Shown here one piece after another: positions 35,407 through 43,699 of a stretch of 64,000 nucleotides of DNA. The stretch's first letter is position 1; the number at the start of each line of letters is the position of its first letter. Origin of the DNA: Devosia sp. SD17-2 (GTDB lineage Bacteria; Pseudomonadota; Alphaproteobacteria; Rhizobiales; Devosiaceae). The notes under the pieces were generated by a model. That model worked only from the letters and a program-made list of their open reading frames with translations, searched no databases and was not told where the DNA came from. Location: contig NZ_CP104002.1 in NCBI RefSeq assembly GCF_029201565.1, forward strand, positions 4,167,114-4,231,113, in the 5' to 3' direction. The translations under genes were made by a program, and so were the position numbers.

Positions 35407-35479
35407 GCCTCGGTGCTTTCCAGCGCCGCTCCGATCTACTAATTTAGTGTGGCTTGGCGTGGCGGATGAGGACCTGACG

Positions 35480-35938
35480 ATGGCCGATATACTCGATTAC
35501 TGCAGGGGGCTGGAGCAGCGCCGCTTCAAGTCCGGCCAGATGCTGATCGCCGAGGGCGATCGGCTGGGCAAGATTTTTGTCCTCGTCGCGGGCGAAGTCG
35601 AGATCATCCGCGAGCGTACCCAGGTCACCCATGTCGACGAGCCCGGCTCGATCTTCGGGGAAATGGCGGTCCTGCTCGACATGCCCCATTCGGCCAGCGT
35701 GCGGGCGCTGTCGGAAGTGGTCGCCTACGAAATCCTCGATGCGTTGACCTTTCTCGACAGCCGACCGGAGTTTTCCCTCGCCATCGCCACCATGCTGGCG
35801 CGGCGGCTCTATTATACGACGTCCTACCTCGTCGATCTGCAGCAACAGGCGGCCGGCAAGCGGCAGGATCTCGACATGGTCGACCAGATCCTCGCCGCGC
35901 TCGTCGATCCTGAAGAAGCACGCCGAAAGCGTCAGTGA
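35480..35938 (+). CDS. Cyclic-nucleotide-binding-domain protein
   Basis: The 152-residue product is mainly one cNMP-binding domain: FKSGQMLIAEGDRLGKIFVL, the PBC-type FGEMAVLLDMPHSASVRALS and the following EVVAYEILDALTFLDSRPEF. No DNA-binding region is visible after it, only a helical tail, so it is not a complete CRP-type regulator. It may act as a small sensor or be tethered to another protein. ATG 35480 is preceded by GAGGAC. Confidence 0.82.
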   Translation: MADILDYCRGLEQRRFKSGQMLIAEGDRLGKIFVLVAGEVEIIRERTQVTHVDEPGSIFGEMAVLLDMPHSASVRALSEVVAYEILDALTFLDSRPEFSLAIATMLARRLYYTTSYLVDLQQQAAGKRQDLDMVDQILAALVDPEEARRKRQ

Positions 35939-36024
35939 CCGACAGCCGGCCAACGGCGTAGTGGCTTCCCAATTGCGGCCATTGCGCTAGTCTCACATCA
36001 TATCAACTCACGGAGGCCAGCGTC

Positions 36025-36390
36025 ATGGCACACAAGTTCAACATCACCGATGCGGCGAACGACCAGTTCAAGTTCGATTTCTCGTATAATTCCGAGAAGA
36101 TCTTCTGGTCCGAAAACTACAAGCAGAAGGCGTCTGCCAAGAACGCCATCGAATCGCTGAAGAAGAACGCGCCTGACGCCATCACCGTTGATCTTTCCAA
36201 GGAAGAGACCGGTTCGGGCTACCGCTTCGAGATCGTCGCCTCCAAGGATGGCCAGCATTTCGTGCGCTTTGTTGCCTCCAATGGCGAGACCATGGCCCGC
36301 ACCGAGACCTATACCTCGAAGGCCTCCGCCAAGAACGCCATTGAATCGCTGAAGAAGAACGGCCCCGACGCCGACGTCATCGACGCCTGA
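36025..36390 (+). CDS. YegP family protein (two DUF1508 repeats)
   Basis: The 121-residue product has two copies of the DUF1508 repeat: FKFDFSYNSEKIFWSENYKQ with KASAKNAIESLKKNAPDA, and YRFEIVASKDGQHFVRFVAS with KASAKNAIESLKKNGPDADV. The near-identical KASAKNAIESLKKN segments (about residues 36-49 and 99-112) indicate recent internal duplication or strong conservation. YegP-type proteins are small and of unclear function. GGAGG precedes the ATG. Confidence 0.92.
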   Translation: MAHKFNITDAANDQFKFDFSYNSEKIFWSENYKQKASAKNAIESLKKNAPDAITVDLSKEETGSGYRFEIVASKDGQHFVRFVASNGETMARTETYTSKASAKNAIESLKKNGPDADVIDA

Positions 36391-36467
36391 TTTTACTCAA
36401 ATCCATTCCCAACCCGGCCGGGTGGCCTCGTCTCCCGGCACGGCTTTTAAAATGTCCGGGGGACATC

Positions 36468-37262
36468 ATGTTCAAGACTGCAAGCCTCGTCGGCGCCTCG
36501 GCCGCCCTGCTCCTTGCCGCCCTGCCGGTGGCGGCGCAGGACCTGCCCGATCTGGGCGGTCGCGTCATACACGCGGTGACCGAGAACGCCTATTATCCGC
36601 TCAACTTCGCCCATCCGGAGACGGGCGAGGGCATCGGGCTCGAATATGATGTCATCAACGAGATCGCCAAGCGCCTCAACGCCACGGTGGAATGGGACCT
36701 CACGGCCTGGGACGTAATGATCGAAGCCGTCCGCACCGGCCAGTTCGATGTTGGCGCCGATGGCATCACCATCACGGCCGAGCGTGAGGAGCAGATCGAC
36801 TTCACCGCGCCCTTCATCACCGTCGAGCAGTATTTCCTCGTCCGCGCCGATGACGACCGGATCACCGGTACGGAAAGCTTTGCCGACAACGCAGATCTGC
36901 TGTTTGGTGCGCAGGCCGGAACGTCCTCGTTCTACACCGCCATCTATGATGTGCTTGACGGCGACGAAGCCAATCCGCGCGTAAAAGTCTTCGACAATTT
37001 TGGCGCGGCGGTTCAGGCGGTCAAGGCCGGCGACGTGGATGCGGTCATCGCCGACGAGGCGGCGTCGGCCGGCTATATCGGCGCCGATCCCGGTGCGTTC
37101 AAGCAGGCGGGCGAGCCGATCAAGTCCGATCCCTTCGGCTTTATCCTGACGCCCGGTTCGGACCTCGTCGAGCCGTTCAATGCCGCGCTCGCCCAGCTCG
37201 AGGCCGAGGGCTGGCTGGAAGAGCGGACAAAGTACTGGTTCTTCGAATATTCTGCCGATTAA
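36468..37262 (+). CDS. ABC transporter substrate-binding protein, polar amino acid type
   Basis: The 264-residue exported protein has a signal peptide (ASAALLLAALPVAAQDLP) and a family 3 solute-binding fold: IGLEYDVINEIAKRLNATVE, then FDVGADGITITAEREEQIDF and the GRPxGTSSFYTAIYD-type ligand loop, with DVDAVIADEAASAGYIGADP near the end. Such proteins bind polar amino acids. The permease follows, separated by a strong terminator. Confidence 0.93.
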   Translation: MFKTASLVGASAALLLAALPVAAQDLPDLGGRVIHAVTENAYYPLNFAHPETGEGIGLEYDVINEIAKRLNATVEWDLTAWDVMIEAVRTGQFDVGADGITITAEREEQIDFTAPFITVEQYFLVRADDDRITGTESFADNADLLFGAQAGTSSFYTAIYDVLDGDEANPRVKVFDNFGAAVQAVKAGDVDAVIADEAASAGYIGADPGAFKQAGEPIKSDPFGFILTPGSDLVEPFNAALAQLEAEGWLEERTKYWFFEYSAD

Positions 37263-37300
37263 TCCCCCTGCCACGGGGATCGGTCTAGAGTGCGCTTATG

Positions 37301-37327
37301 CCCACTCCCCCTTGGGGAGTGGGTTTT
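37301..37327 (+). terminator. Terminator or attenuator between binding protein and permease genes
   Basis: A perfect 10-bp stem CCCACTCCCC/GGGGAGTGGG with a three-base loop and TTTT tail lies 38 bases after the binding-protein stop. It probably lets the binding protein be made in excess over the permease. Its arm sequence resembles the CTCCCC/GGGGAG repeats elsewhere in the window. Confidence 0.85.
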
Positions 37328-37364
37328 GCTATCAAGCCTGCCTGGATCGAGTACCTGGTCATCA

Positions 37365-38183
37365 ATGTCTTATAAGCCGCGCAGCCCTTCGCTCCTGTCC
37401 CGCATGCCCTGGTGGCTCCTCGCCATCGGCCTGCTGTTCGTGCTCGGCTTCTGGGCCATTACGGCCGACGGCACCTATGAGAACATCTTCCGATCCGTGT
37501 CCTCGGGTGTGGTCACAACGCTCTGGGTCACCATCCTCGCCTTCGCCGCTGCGACCATCCTTGGGCTGGTCGTTGCGCTGGCCCGCACTTCGGGCAACCG
37601 GGTTCTGCGCGAGGTCGCGACCTTCTACGTGGAGGTTATCCGCGGCATCCCGATCCTCGTTTTCTTGTTCTACATCGCCTTTGTTGGCGCTCCGGCTCTG
37701 GTGTCGGGCTTCAACTGGGTTGCCGCTCCGCTGATCGAGCTCGGCTGGCTGGCCCCCGCGACGGTCCGGGGCTTCGATTTCGTCTGGCGCGCCATACTTG
37801 CGCTCACCATCTGCTATTCAGCCTTCATCGCCGAAATATTCCGCGCCGGCATCGAAGCGGTGGACCGCGGCCAGATCGAAGCGGCCCGGGCACTGGGCCT
37901 CAGCCGCTGGCATTGTTTCCGCCTGATCATTTTCCCACAGGCGCTGCGCACCATCCTGCCGCCGCTGGGCAATGATTTCGTCTCCATGGTCAAGGATTCC
38001 GCACTGGTCTCAGCCCTGGGGGTGCAGGACATCACCCAATTGGGCAAGCTGCATGCCTCGTCGAGTTTCCTGTTCTTTGAAACCTACAATGTCGTGGCGT
38101 TCCTCTACCTCACCATGACCATCTCGCTATCGCTGCTGGTGCGCTGGCTCGAGAGGTTCATGAACCGCCGATACAACCGCTAA
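37365..38183 (+). CDS. Amino acid ABC transporter permease
   Basis: The 272-residue product is a HisM/GlnP-type permease with the family EAA loop ([20 protein letters not shown] then [20 protein letters not shown]). Other conserved parts are [13 protein letters not shown] and [20 protein letters not shown]. No ATP-binding protein gene is in the neighbourhood, so an ATPase encoded elsewhere must serve it. It ends 55 bases before creA. Confidence 0.93.
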   Translation: MSYKPRSPSLLSRMPWWLLAIGLLFVLGFWAITADGTYENIFRSVSSGVVTTLWVTILAFAAATILGLVVALARTSGNRVLREVATFYVEVIRGIPILVFLFYIAFVGAPALVSGFNWVAAPLIELGWLAPATVRGFDFVWRAILALTICYSAFIAEIFRAGIEAVDRGQIEAARALGLSRWHCFRLIIFPQALRTILPPLGNDFVSMVKDSALVSALGVQDITQLGKLHASSSFLFFETYNVVAFLYLTMTISLSLLVRWLERFMNRRYNR

Positions 38184-38238
38184 CTCTTGCGTCTGGCCAT
38201 TCCGGCCCCCATGTCTTGCACTGTGCTGGAGGATCCTC

Positions 38239-38763
38239 ATGAAGCTTTTTGCCAAGATTGCCGTCGCTGCAACTGCCGCCCTCGCTCTCGTCGCCTGCGG
38301 CGATAACCGGCAAGTGGGTAGCGTCGGGGTCGACTGGACCGGCAATGACATTTCCATCGAAGCCGTCGCCGATCCCGATGTCGAGGGCGTGGTCTGCCAT
38401 CTGGCTTTCTTCAACCGCTCCTTTATCGACCGCATCAGCCAGGGCAACTGGTTCGAGGACCCCTCCTATTCGGCGCTCGATTGCTCGGCCGTGGGTCCCA
38501 TCACTGTCGGGGACATCGCCACCCGTGGCGGTGGCGAGGAGATCTTCAAGGAGGGTCGCTCGCTGATCTGGAAGTCGCTGCGCGTCACCCGCATCTACGA
38601 CGCCGCCAATAATTCTCTCATCTATCTCGGCCATGCCCGCCAGCTCCAGCAGGGTTCGGGCAAGATGAGCCTCTCCGTCGTGCCTCTCACCGGGCCGAAC
38701 GTGACCTGGACCAATGGCGCGCCGACCCCGGCAGCGACCCAGGGTTCGGTCATGGTGCAATAG
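38239..38763 (+). CDS. creA: CreA family exported protein
   Basis: The 174-residue product has a signal peptide with a lipobox-like Cys (ATAALALVACGDN) and a CreA domain: VGSVGVDWTGNDISIEAVAD, VEGVVCHLAFFNRSFIDRIS and NWFEDPSYSALDCSAVGPI. CreA proteins are conserved but without known function. GGAGGATCC precedes the ATG. Confidence 0.92.
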   Translation: MKLFAKIAVAATAALALVACGDNRQVGSVGVDWTGNDISIEAVADPDVEGVVCHLAFFNRSFIDRISQGNWFEDPSYSALDCSAVGPITVGDIATRGGGEEIFKEGRSLIWKSLRVTRIYDAANNSLIYLGHARQLQQGSGKMSLSVVPLTGPNVTWTNGAPTPAATQGSVMVQ

Positions 38764-38933
38764 GCCATCCCGGCGCCATGCTGCATCGGCCAGCGCGCGG
38801 GCAAAATCATGCCCGCGCAGCCGATAAGTTGGCAAAAGCATTTCGTACTCTGCCGCTTCAAACCGCTGGCGTGAGTACGATATTCTCCTCCTGAACACGA
38901 GTTGAGCCGCCCGTTGCGGCCAAGGAATAGAGT

Positions 38934-39569
38934 ATGTCGATCCTGATTGGCGATACGGCCCCAGATTTCACCCTCGAATCCACCGAGGGCACGATCCATT
39001 TCCATGATTACATCGACGGCTCCTGGGCCGTGCTGTTCAGCCACCCCAAGAATTTCACCCCGGTCTGCACCACCGAACTGGGCTATACCGCAAAGCTCAA
39101 GCCCGAGTTTGAAAAGCGCGGCGTCAAGGTTCTCGGCCTCTCGGTCGACAAGCTCGAAGATCACGGCGGCTGGGCCAAGGATATCGAGGAAACCCAGGGC
39201 GCGGCGCTGAACTTCCCGCTGCTCGCCGACACCGAAGGCAAGGTGGCCCGTCTCTACGACATGATCCACCCCAATGCCGACAATACGCTGACCGTACGGT
39301 CGGTGTTCGTCGTCGGGCCGGACAAGAAGGTCAAACTCAAGATCGAATATCCGGCCTCCACCGGCCGCAATTTCGATGAGGTGCTGCGCGTCATCGACAG
39401 CCTGCAGCTGACCGCCAAGCACCAGGTGGCGACACCGGTGAACTGGAAGGACGGCGAGGACGTGATCATCGTGCCAGCCGTTTCCAACGAGGCGGCCAAG
39501 GCCAAGTATCCCGACGGCTGGACGGAACTGAAGCCCTATCTTCGCATTGTCCCTCAACCCCGCGGGTAA
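38934..39569 (+). CDS. 1-Cys peroxiredoxin (Prx6 type)
   Basis: The 211-residue product reduces peroxides with a single peroxidatic Cys in the motif FSHPKNFTPVCTTELGYTAK. The conserved Thr, Arg and the extended C-terminal domain of Prx6-type enzymes are present (LRVIDSLQLTAKHQVATPVN, then WKDGEDVIIVPAVSNEAAKA). No resolving Cys is visible. A strong terminator follows. Confidence 0.94.
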   Translation: MSILIGDTAPDFTLESTEGTIHFHDYIDGSWAVLFSHPKNFTPVCTTELGYTAKLKPEFEKRGVKVLGLSVDKLEDHGGWAKDIEETQGAALNFPLLADTEGKVARLYDMIHPNADNTLTVRSVFVVGPDKKVKLKIEYPASTGRNFDEVLRVIDSLQLTAKHQVATPVNWKDGEDVIIVPAVSNEAAKAKYPDGWTELKPYLRIVPQPRG

Positions 39570-39601
39570 TCCCCGCACATCCTCCTCTCCCTGACCGACT
39601 C

Positions 39602-39633
39602 ATGAGCGATGGTACTCCCATCGCTCATTTTTT
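39602..39633 (+). terminator. Rho-independent terminator after the peroxiredoxin gene
   Basis: A perfect 11-bp stem ATGAGCGATGG/CCATCGCTCAT with a five-base loop and a T6 tail. It lies between convergent genes and reaches the stop codon of the MFS gene. Confidence 0.9.
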
Positions 39634-40774
39634 ATGCCGATCTGCCGCTGAGGCGGCCGGCCATGATGAAGGTCAGGACCAGCAGTGGAATCAAAAGCGC
39701 AAAGGCCATGCGCACCCCAAAGGTCTCGGCAACGGCGCCGATCAGGACAGGGGCGCCCAGATTGACCAGCTGAAACACCATGGTCACGGAGGAGACGTTC
39801 TGAGAGGCCGGCCTATCGGAGAGACGGGCAGCGGCGGACAGCATCAGCGGATAAAGAACGCAGATGCCGACGCCAACGAGGGCAAAGGCAAAGATGCCGA
39901 TCCAGGCATTGGGCGCGAACACAACGAGTACCAGCCCTGCAATCGCCGTGGCCGAGAGGATGCGGGCGACCTGCACCTGCCCGAACCGGTCGATAACCCG
40001 GTCGGCACAGAGCCGGCAGACCGCCATGGCCGCCACCAGCGCTGGCAAGGCGAGGGACTGAACCCAGGCGGCGACAGCGAAATTATCGCGCAGATAGATG
40101 ATCGCCCAGGCGCGGGACGCCCCCTCGGTCAGCCCCGCTCCGAGCCCGAAAGCCACGAGCCCGAGTGTTGCCAGCGTCGGCAGGGCCAGGCGCCGCACCG
40201 GGCCCCCAGTGTGCGGGCGCGGCACGCTCACCGGCATGGGCAGCACCACGAGCAGCAGCGCGCCGATCACCAGCGGCGCCAGAAGGCCCAGATGCCAGGC
40301 CGGCGAGATATCGAGGCCACGCATCACCGCCCCGAGCAGCGCCGTCACCAGGAAACCGACACTCCACACGCCGTGGCAGGTGTTCATGATCCGGCGACCA
40401 CCGGCGAACTCAAGCCGATCCGCTTCGACATTGATGGCAACATTGGTCAGCGAGAAGCCGACGCCATTGATCATGAGAAGGATGAAAAGCGCGACCGGGT
40501 TGAGAAATATCCCTGCCAGCGCCGAGGAGACAATCACGACGGGCATGAACCACAGCATCACGCGACGCGGGCCGAACCGCTCGATGATGGCGCTCGACAC
40601 GAGGAACATGGGCAAGGCGCCCAGCGGCTGCCCCATCAGCACGATGCCCAGCTGTGCCGGGCTCAGCCCATTGAGCAGTTGCAGATCGGCAATGCGCGTC
40701 TGGACCGCCCCGATGGCGACCGCGTGCAGGAAGAAAAGCGCGATGACGCGCCAATGAGCTGGTGCTGTGGCCAA
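39632..40774 (-). CDS. MFS transporter, first paralogue
   Basis: The 380-residue product has 12 hydrophobic segments and the MFS pattern FGPRRVMLW between helices 2 and 3. A stretch INVEADRLEFAGGRRIMNTCH (two lines of it: 'NVEADRLE' then 'GRRIMNTCHGVWSVGFLVTA') recurs in its two neighbours, so all three belong to one subfamily. The substrate is unknown. It begins 2 bases after the mmcB stop and ends the run of four genes on this strand. Confidence 0.88.
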   Translation of the reverse strand: MATAPAHWRVIALFFLHAVAIGAVQTRIADLQLLNGLSPAQLGIVLMGQPLGALPMFLVSSAIIERFGPRRVMLWFMPVVIVSSALAGIFLNPVALFILLMINGVGFSLTNVAINVEADRLEFAGGRRIMNTCHGVWSVGFLVTALLGAVMRGLDISPAWHLGLLAPLVIGALLLVVLPMPVSVPRPHTGGPVRRLALPTLATLGLVAFGLGAGLTEGASRAWAIIYLRDNFAVAAWVQSLALPALVAAMAVCRLCADRVIDRFGQVQVARILSATAIAGLVLVVFAPNAWIGIFAFALVGVGICVLYPLMLSAAARLSDRPASQNVSSVTMVFQLVNLGAPVLIGAVAETFGVRMAFALLIPLLVLTFIMAGRLSGRSA

Positions 40775-40776
40775 GA

Positions 40777-41241
40777 TTATCGGGGTCCAGGATCCATGAG
40801 GATATGGATACGGTCAGCGCCCAGCCGGGCGAGCTTGAGCATCAGCGCCTTGCGCCGCGCCGGCGCCAGCGGCGTATCGGGGCTATCCCGCAGAATGGCG
40901 CCATCGTGTCCGTCTGCCACGATCAGCCCCTCGGTCTCGGGGAAAATCTCGCCATCGAGCTCAGGTGGCTTGGCAAAGAAGAACTTGTCGGAAAATTCCC
41001 GGTATTCCAGCCACTTTCGGTCAACCTGGAAATCGATGAGGCTCGACTTGATCTCGATGATCCAGATCTCGCCTTTTGGCCCCACCGCCAGCACATCAGC
41101 GCGCCGGCCATTGCTGAGCGGCACTTCGGCATAGCAGGCCATGTCGTGGCGCTCGCGCAGCATGCGCATGACCCCGCGCTGGACGCGCAGGGCCGTGGCA
41201 GACTGCCGGAGATCGACAATGGGGGGCAGGTCTTCAGCCAT
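40777..41241 (-). CDS. mmcB: MmcB family DNA repair protein
   Basis: The 154-residue product matches MmcB, a PD-(D/E)XK-fold protein tied to DNA damage tolerance in Caulobacter. The nuclease-like core reads RRADVLAVGPKGEIWIIEIK, giving the D...E-x-K arrangement, and ends DGAILRDSPDTPLAPARRKA. The ATG at 41241 fits the family length; the frame further 5' overlaps the upstream MFS gene. Its presence among transporter genes is odd, but the tight spacing says they are transcribed together. Confidence 0.88.
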   Translation of the reverse strand: MAEDLPPIVDLRQSATALRVQRGVMRMLRERHDMACYAEVPLSNGRRADVLAVGPKGEIWIIEIKSSLIDFQVDRKWLEYREFSDKFFFAKPPELDGEIFPETEGLIVADGHDGAILRDSPDTPLAPARRKALMLKLARLGADRIHILMDPGPR

Positions 41242-42421
41242 TGGGACCAAGTGGTTCGGGCGCCATGCCATGCGGGGTCTCGGTCTTCTTCGTGCCGAGG
41301 GCAAAGCTTGAGGCCCAGAGGCCGGCCAGAAGCAGCGGCAGGCAGATGAGATAGGACATACGAATGCCCAGGAACTCGGCGACGAAGCCCAACAGCGGCG
41401 GCGCGAGGAAGAAGACCACGAAGCTCACCTGGCCGATGGCCGCCACGTTGACGGCGGCCGGGCGGTCGGTGCGCTGTGCCGCTTCGGATACAGCCAGCGG
41501 ATAAACTGCCGAGCAACCTGCACCCATGAGAGCAAAACCAGCCAGCGCCAACTCGGGAGACGGGGCAAAGCCGACCATGAGGGCGCCGAGGCTGGCAAAG
41601 CTCAGCATGACCATGGCCACATTGCGCGGTCCGTAGCGGGCAACGATCGGATCGGCCAGGAGGCGCATCACTGCCATGAAGAAGGCAAAGAGCGTGAGCC
41701 CCATGCCGCCCACAAAGGGCTCTACGGCAAAGACATTGCGCATGTAGATGGCCGACCAGTCGATGCCGGCACCCTCAACGAGGAAGGCGGCAAAGCCGAT
41801 GAGGCAGAGCGGCAGGAGACTGCGCGTGGGGAAGGCGAAGCGGTGCTCGCCCTCGCCTTCGGCACGGACGGGCTTGGGCGCTTCGGTTGCGCTGATGAGG
41901 AGATAGCCGGCCACCAGCACGACAAAACCGGCCACGACGAGCATATGCGTACCCGCCGAAATGCCGGACTGGCGGATCACGGCGCCGAACAGCGCGGTAA
42001 CGAAGAAGCCGACGCTCCAGAACCCGTGGGCGCGGTTCATGAAACGCTTGCCGGTCTGCATTTCCAGCCGGTCAATCTCGACATTGAGATTGATCTCGAG
42101 CGCACCGGACAGAAGCCCCGCGCAGAACAGCACGACGAACATGGCCGACGCGGCCGGCAGGAAGGGAATGGTCGCGAACAGAAGCGAGGGCCCGAGAACG
42201 GTGATCAGCGCCGTCTTGCGGAAGCCGAGCTTTTCGATGACCGGAGGGCCGAAGGTGAGCGAGATCAGCGAGCCGATGGCCATGCCGATCATGGTCAGCC
42301 CCAACTGGCCTTCGGAAATACCGAAATGGTCCTGGATATCGGGCAGGCGCGCCATGAGGGCGCCGGTGGTAAGAGCAAACAGGAAGAACGAGGCGTAGAT
42401 GCGATGCTGCGGAGCGATCAT
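41234..42421 (-). CDS. MFS transporter, second paralogue
   Basis: The 395-residue product shares with the next gene the signature ALMARLPDIQDHFGISEGQL and the ALEINLNVEIDRLEMQTGKR segment followed by FMNRAHGFWSVGFFVTALFG. The start ATG overlaps the stop of the upstream gene as ATGA, and its stop overlaps the mmcB start by 8 bases. The C-terminus is extended by a polar tail. Sugar or drug export is possible; no substrate can be given. Confidence 0.88.
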   Translation of the reverse strand: MIAPQHRIYASFFLFALTTGALMARLPDIQDHFGISEGQLGLTMIGMAIGSLISLTFGPPVIEKLGFRKTALITVLGPSLLFATIPFLPAASAMFVVLFCAGLLSGALEINLNVEIDRLEMQTGKRFMNRAHGFWSVGFFVTALFGAVIRQSGISAGTHMLVVAGFVVLVAGYLLISATEAPKPVRAEGEGEHRFAFPTRSLLPLCLIGFAAFLVEGAGIDWSAIYMRNVFAVEPFVGGMGLTLFAFFMAVMRLLADPIVARYGPRNVAMVMLSFASLGALMVGFAPSPELALAGFALMGAGCSAVYPLAVSEAAQRTDRPAAVNVAAIGQVSFVVFFLAPPLLGFVAEFLGIRMSYLICLPLLLAGLWASSFALGTKKTETPHGMAPEPLGPNG

Positions 42422-43590
42422 GGAGTAACCTCCCGCAGAGCGGGCTTGGGAGAAAGTGTATGGGCGGTGGCAAGGCCAAGCAGCACCAGCGGGAAGCCGA
42501 CGCCGAACACCCATTGGATGCCGAAGTGCTCGCCGATATAGCCGAGCAGCGGCGGTCCGAGAAGGAAGGCGGTAAAGGAGAACTGCGCCAGCGCCGCGAC
42601 GTTGATGGCGGCGGGGCGGTCAGTCTGCTGCGCGGCGGCCGACATGGCCAGCGGGAAGAGCGCGCTCGAGCCCACGCCGATTAGGGCGAAGCCGAGATAG
42701 GCCACCCAGGCAGCGGGAGCGAAGAAGGCGCAGAGCACGCCAGCGCCCAGCACGATCAGCAGCGAGCGCGCCACGGTGACCGGGCCGAGCCGCTCAACGA
42801 AGCTGTCAGCGAAAAAGCGGGCTACGCCCTGCGAACCGGCGACTGTCGCCACAGCGAGACCCGCCCAGAAGGGCTCGGCGCCAAAGATGTTGCGCATGTA
42901 GATGGCAGACCAGTCGATCCCGGCGCCTTCCATCAGCATGGCTGAAAGACAGACGGCCACCAGCGCCATGATCGACATGGTCGGCTTGGCCAGGCGCGGC
43001 GCTTCTTCAGAATTGGTCCCGGCGCGATGGGCTGCCGGTTCGAACCGGCCCAGCACCAGAAACGTGGCGAGGATGATCACCGGGATCATGATCATGAGGT
43101 GCAGATGCACTTCGAGGCCGGTCTGGGCAATGAAAGAGCCGACCAGCCCGGCAGCAAAGAACCCAAGGCTCCAGAAAGCATGAGCCCGGCTCATGATCCG
43201 GCGGCCGACAGCGTGCTCAACCCGGTCCGCTTCGACATTGACGATGATTTCGATGGCGCCAATGGTCAGGCCGACCGGCACCAGCAGCAGGAAGAAGGCT
43301 ACTGGCGTATTGGCCCAACTGGCCAGGGCATAGCCGACCGAAAGCAGGGGGATGGCGGCGAGGAGCACGCGCCGATAGCCGATCGCTTCGACCATCCGCC
43401 CAGCAAAGGTCAGCGAGATCAAGGTGCCCAGTGCCGAGCCGATAAGGGCCAGTCCAAGCGCTCCCTCGCCGACGCCCATGGCGCTCTGGATATCGGGCAG
43501 GCGCGGAAAGATGCTGCCCATGCAAAAGGAGTAAACGAAAAACGCCCCAAAGATTCGCATCTGGGGCGGCATATCAATGCCGAAGCGCAT
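42418..43590 (-). CDS. MFS transporter, third paralogue
   Basis: The 390-residue product opens the run of four genes. It has SIFPRLPDIQSAMGVGEGAL and the AIEIIVNVEADRVEHAVGRR segment with RIMSRAHAFWSLGFFAAGLV, close to the second paralogue. An MFS loop GYRRVLL lies between helices 2 and 3. The IS256 copy was inserted about 110 bases upstream, so the promoter of this run may be changed or supplied by the element. Confidence 0.88.
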   Translation of the reverse strand: MRFGIDMPPQMRIFGAFFVYSFCMGSIFPRLPDIQSAMGVGEGALGLALIGSALGTLISLTFAGRMVEAIGYRRVLLAAIPLLSVGYALASWANTPVAFFLLLVPVGLTIGAIEIIVNVEADRVEHAVGRRIMSRAHAFWSLGFFAAGLVGSFIAQTGLEVHLHLMIMIPVIILATFLVLGRFEPAAHRAGTNSEEAPRLAKPTMSIMALVAVCLSAMLMEGAGIDWSAIYMRNIFGAEPFWAGLAVATVAGSQGVARFFADSFVERLGPVTVARSLLIVLGAGVLCAFFAPAAWVAYLGFALIGVGSSALFPLAMSAAAQQTDRPAAINVAALAQFSFTAFLLGPPLLGYIGEHFGIQWVFGVGFPLVLLGLATAHTLSPKPALREVTP

Positions 43591-43699
43591 GGTGGGAAAT
43601 GCTCAAACTGGTCAGACCGCGTGACGCTAGTGCATTTCGGCGCGCCAATAAATAGTACTCATCATGTCGTAGACCGGTTTATGCCAACGATTGCAACGT
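43591..43699. other. Left flank of the IS256 copy with the original stop codon and one target duplicate
   Basis: The eight bases TGCAACGT at 43692-43699 duplicate 45122-45129 and flank the element. Joining the flanks without the element restores the reading frame of the gene at right: ACG TTG CAA TCG TTG GCA TAA, so the original protein ended TLQSLA with its stop at 43679-43681. The remaining 88 bases lead to the MFS start codon. Confidence 0.75.

Noticed and set aside
34604..35479. Long N-terminal extension of the cNMP-binding protein
   Set aside because: It runs through the glutathione peroxidase gene in another frame.
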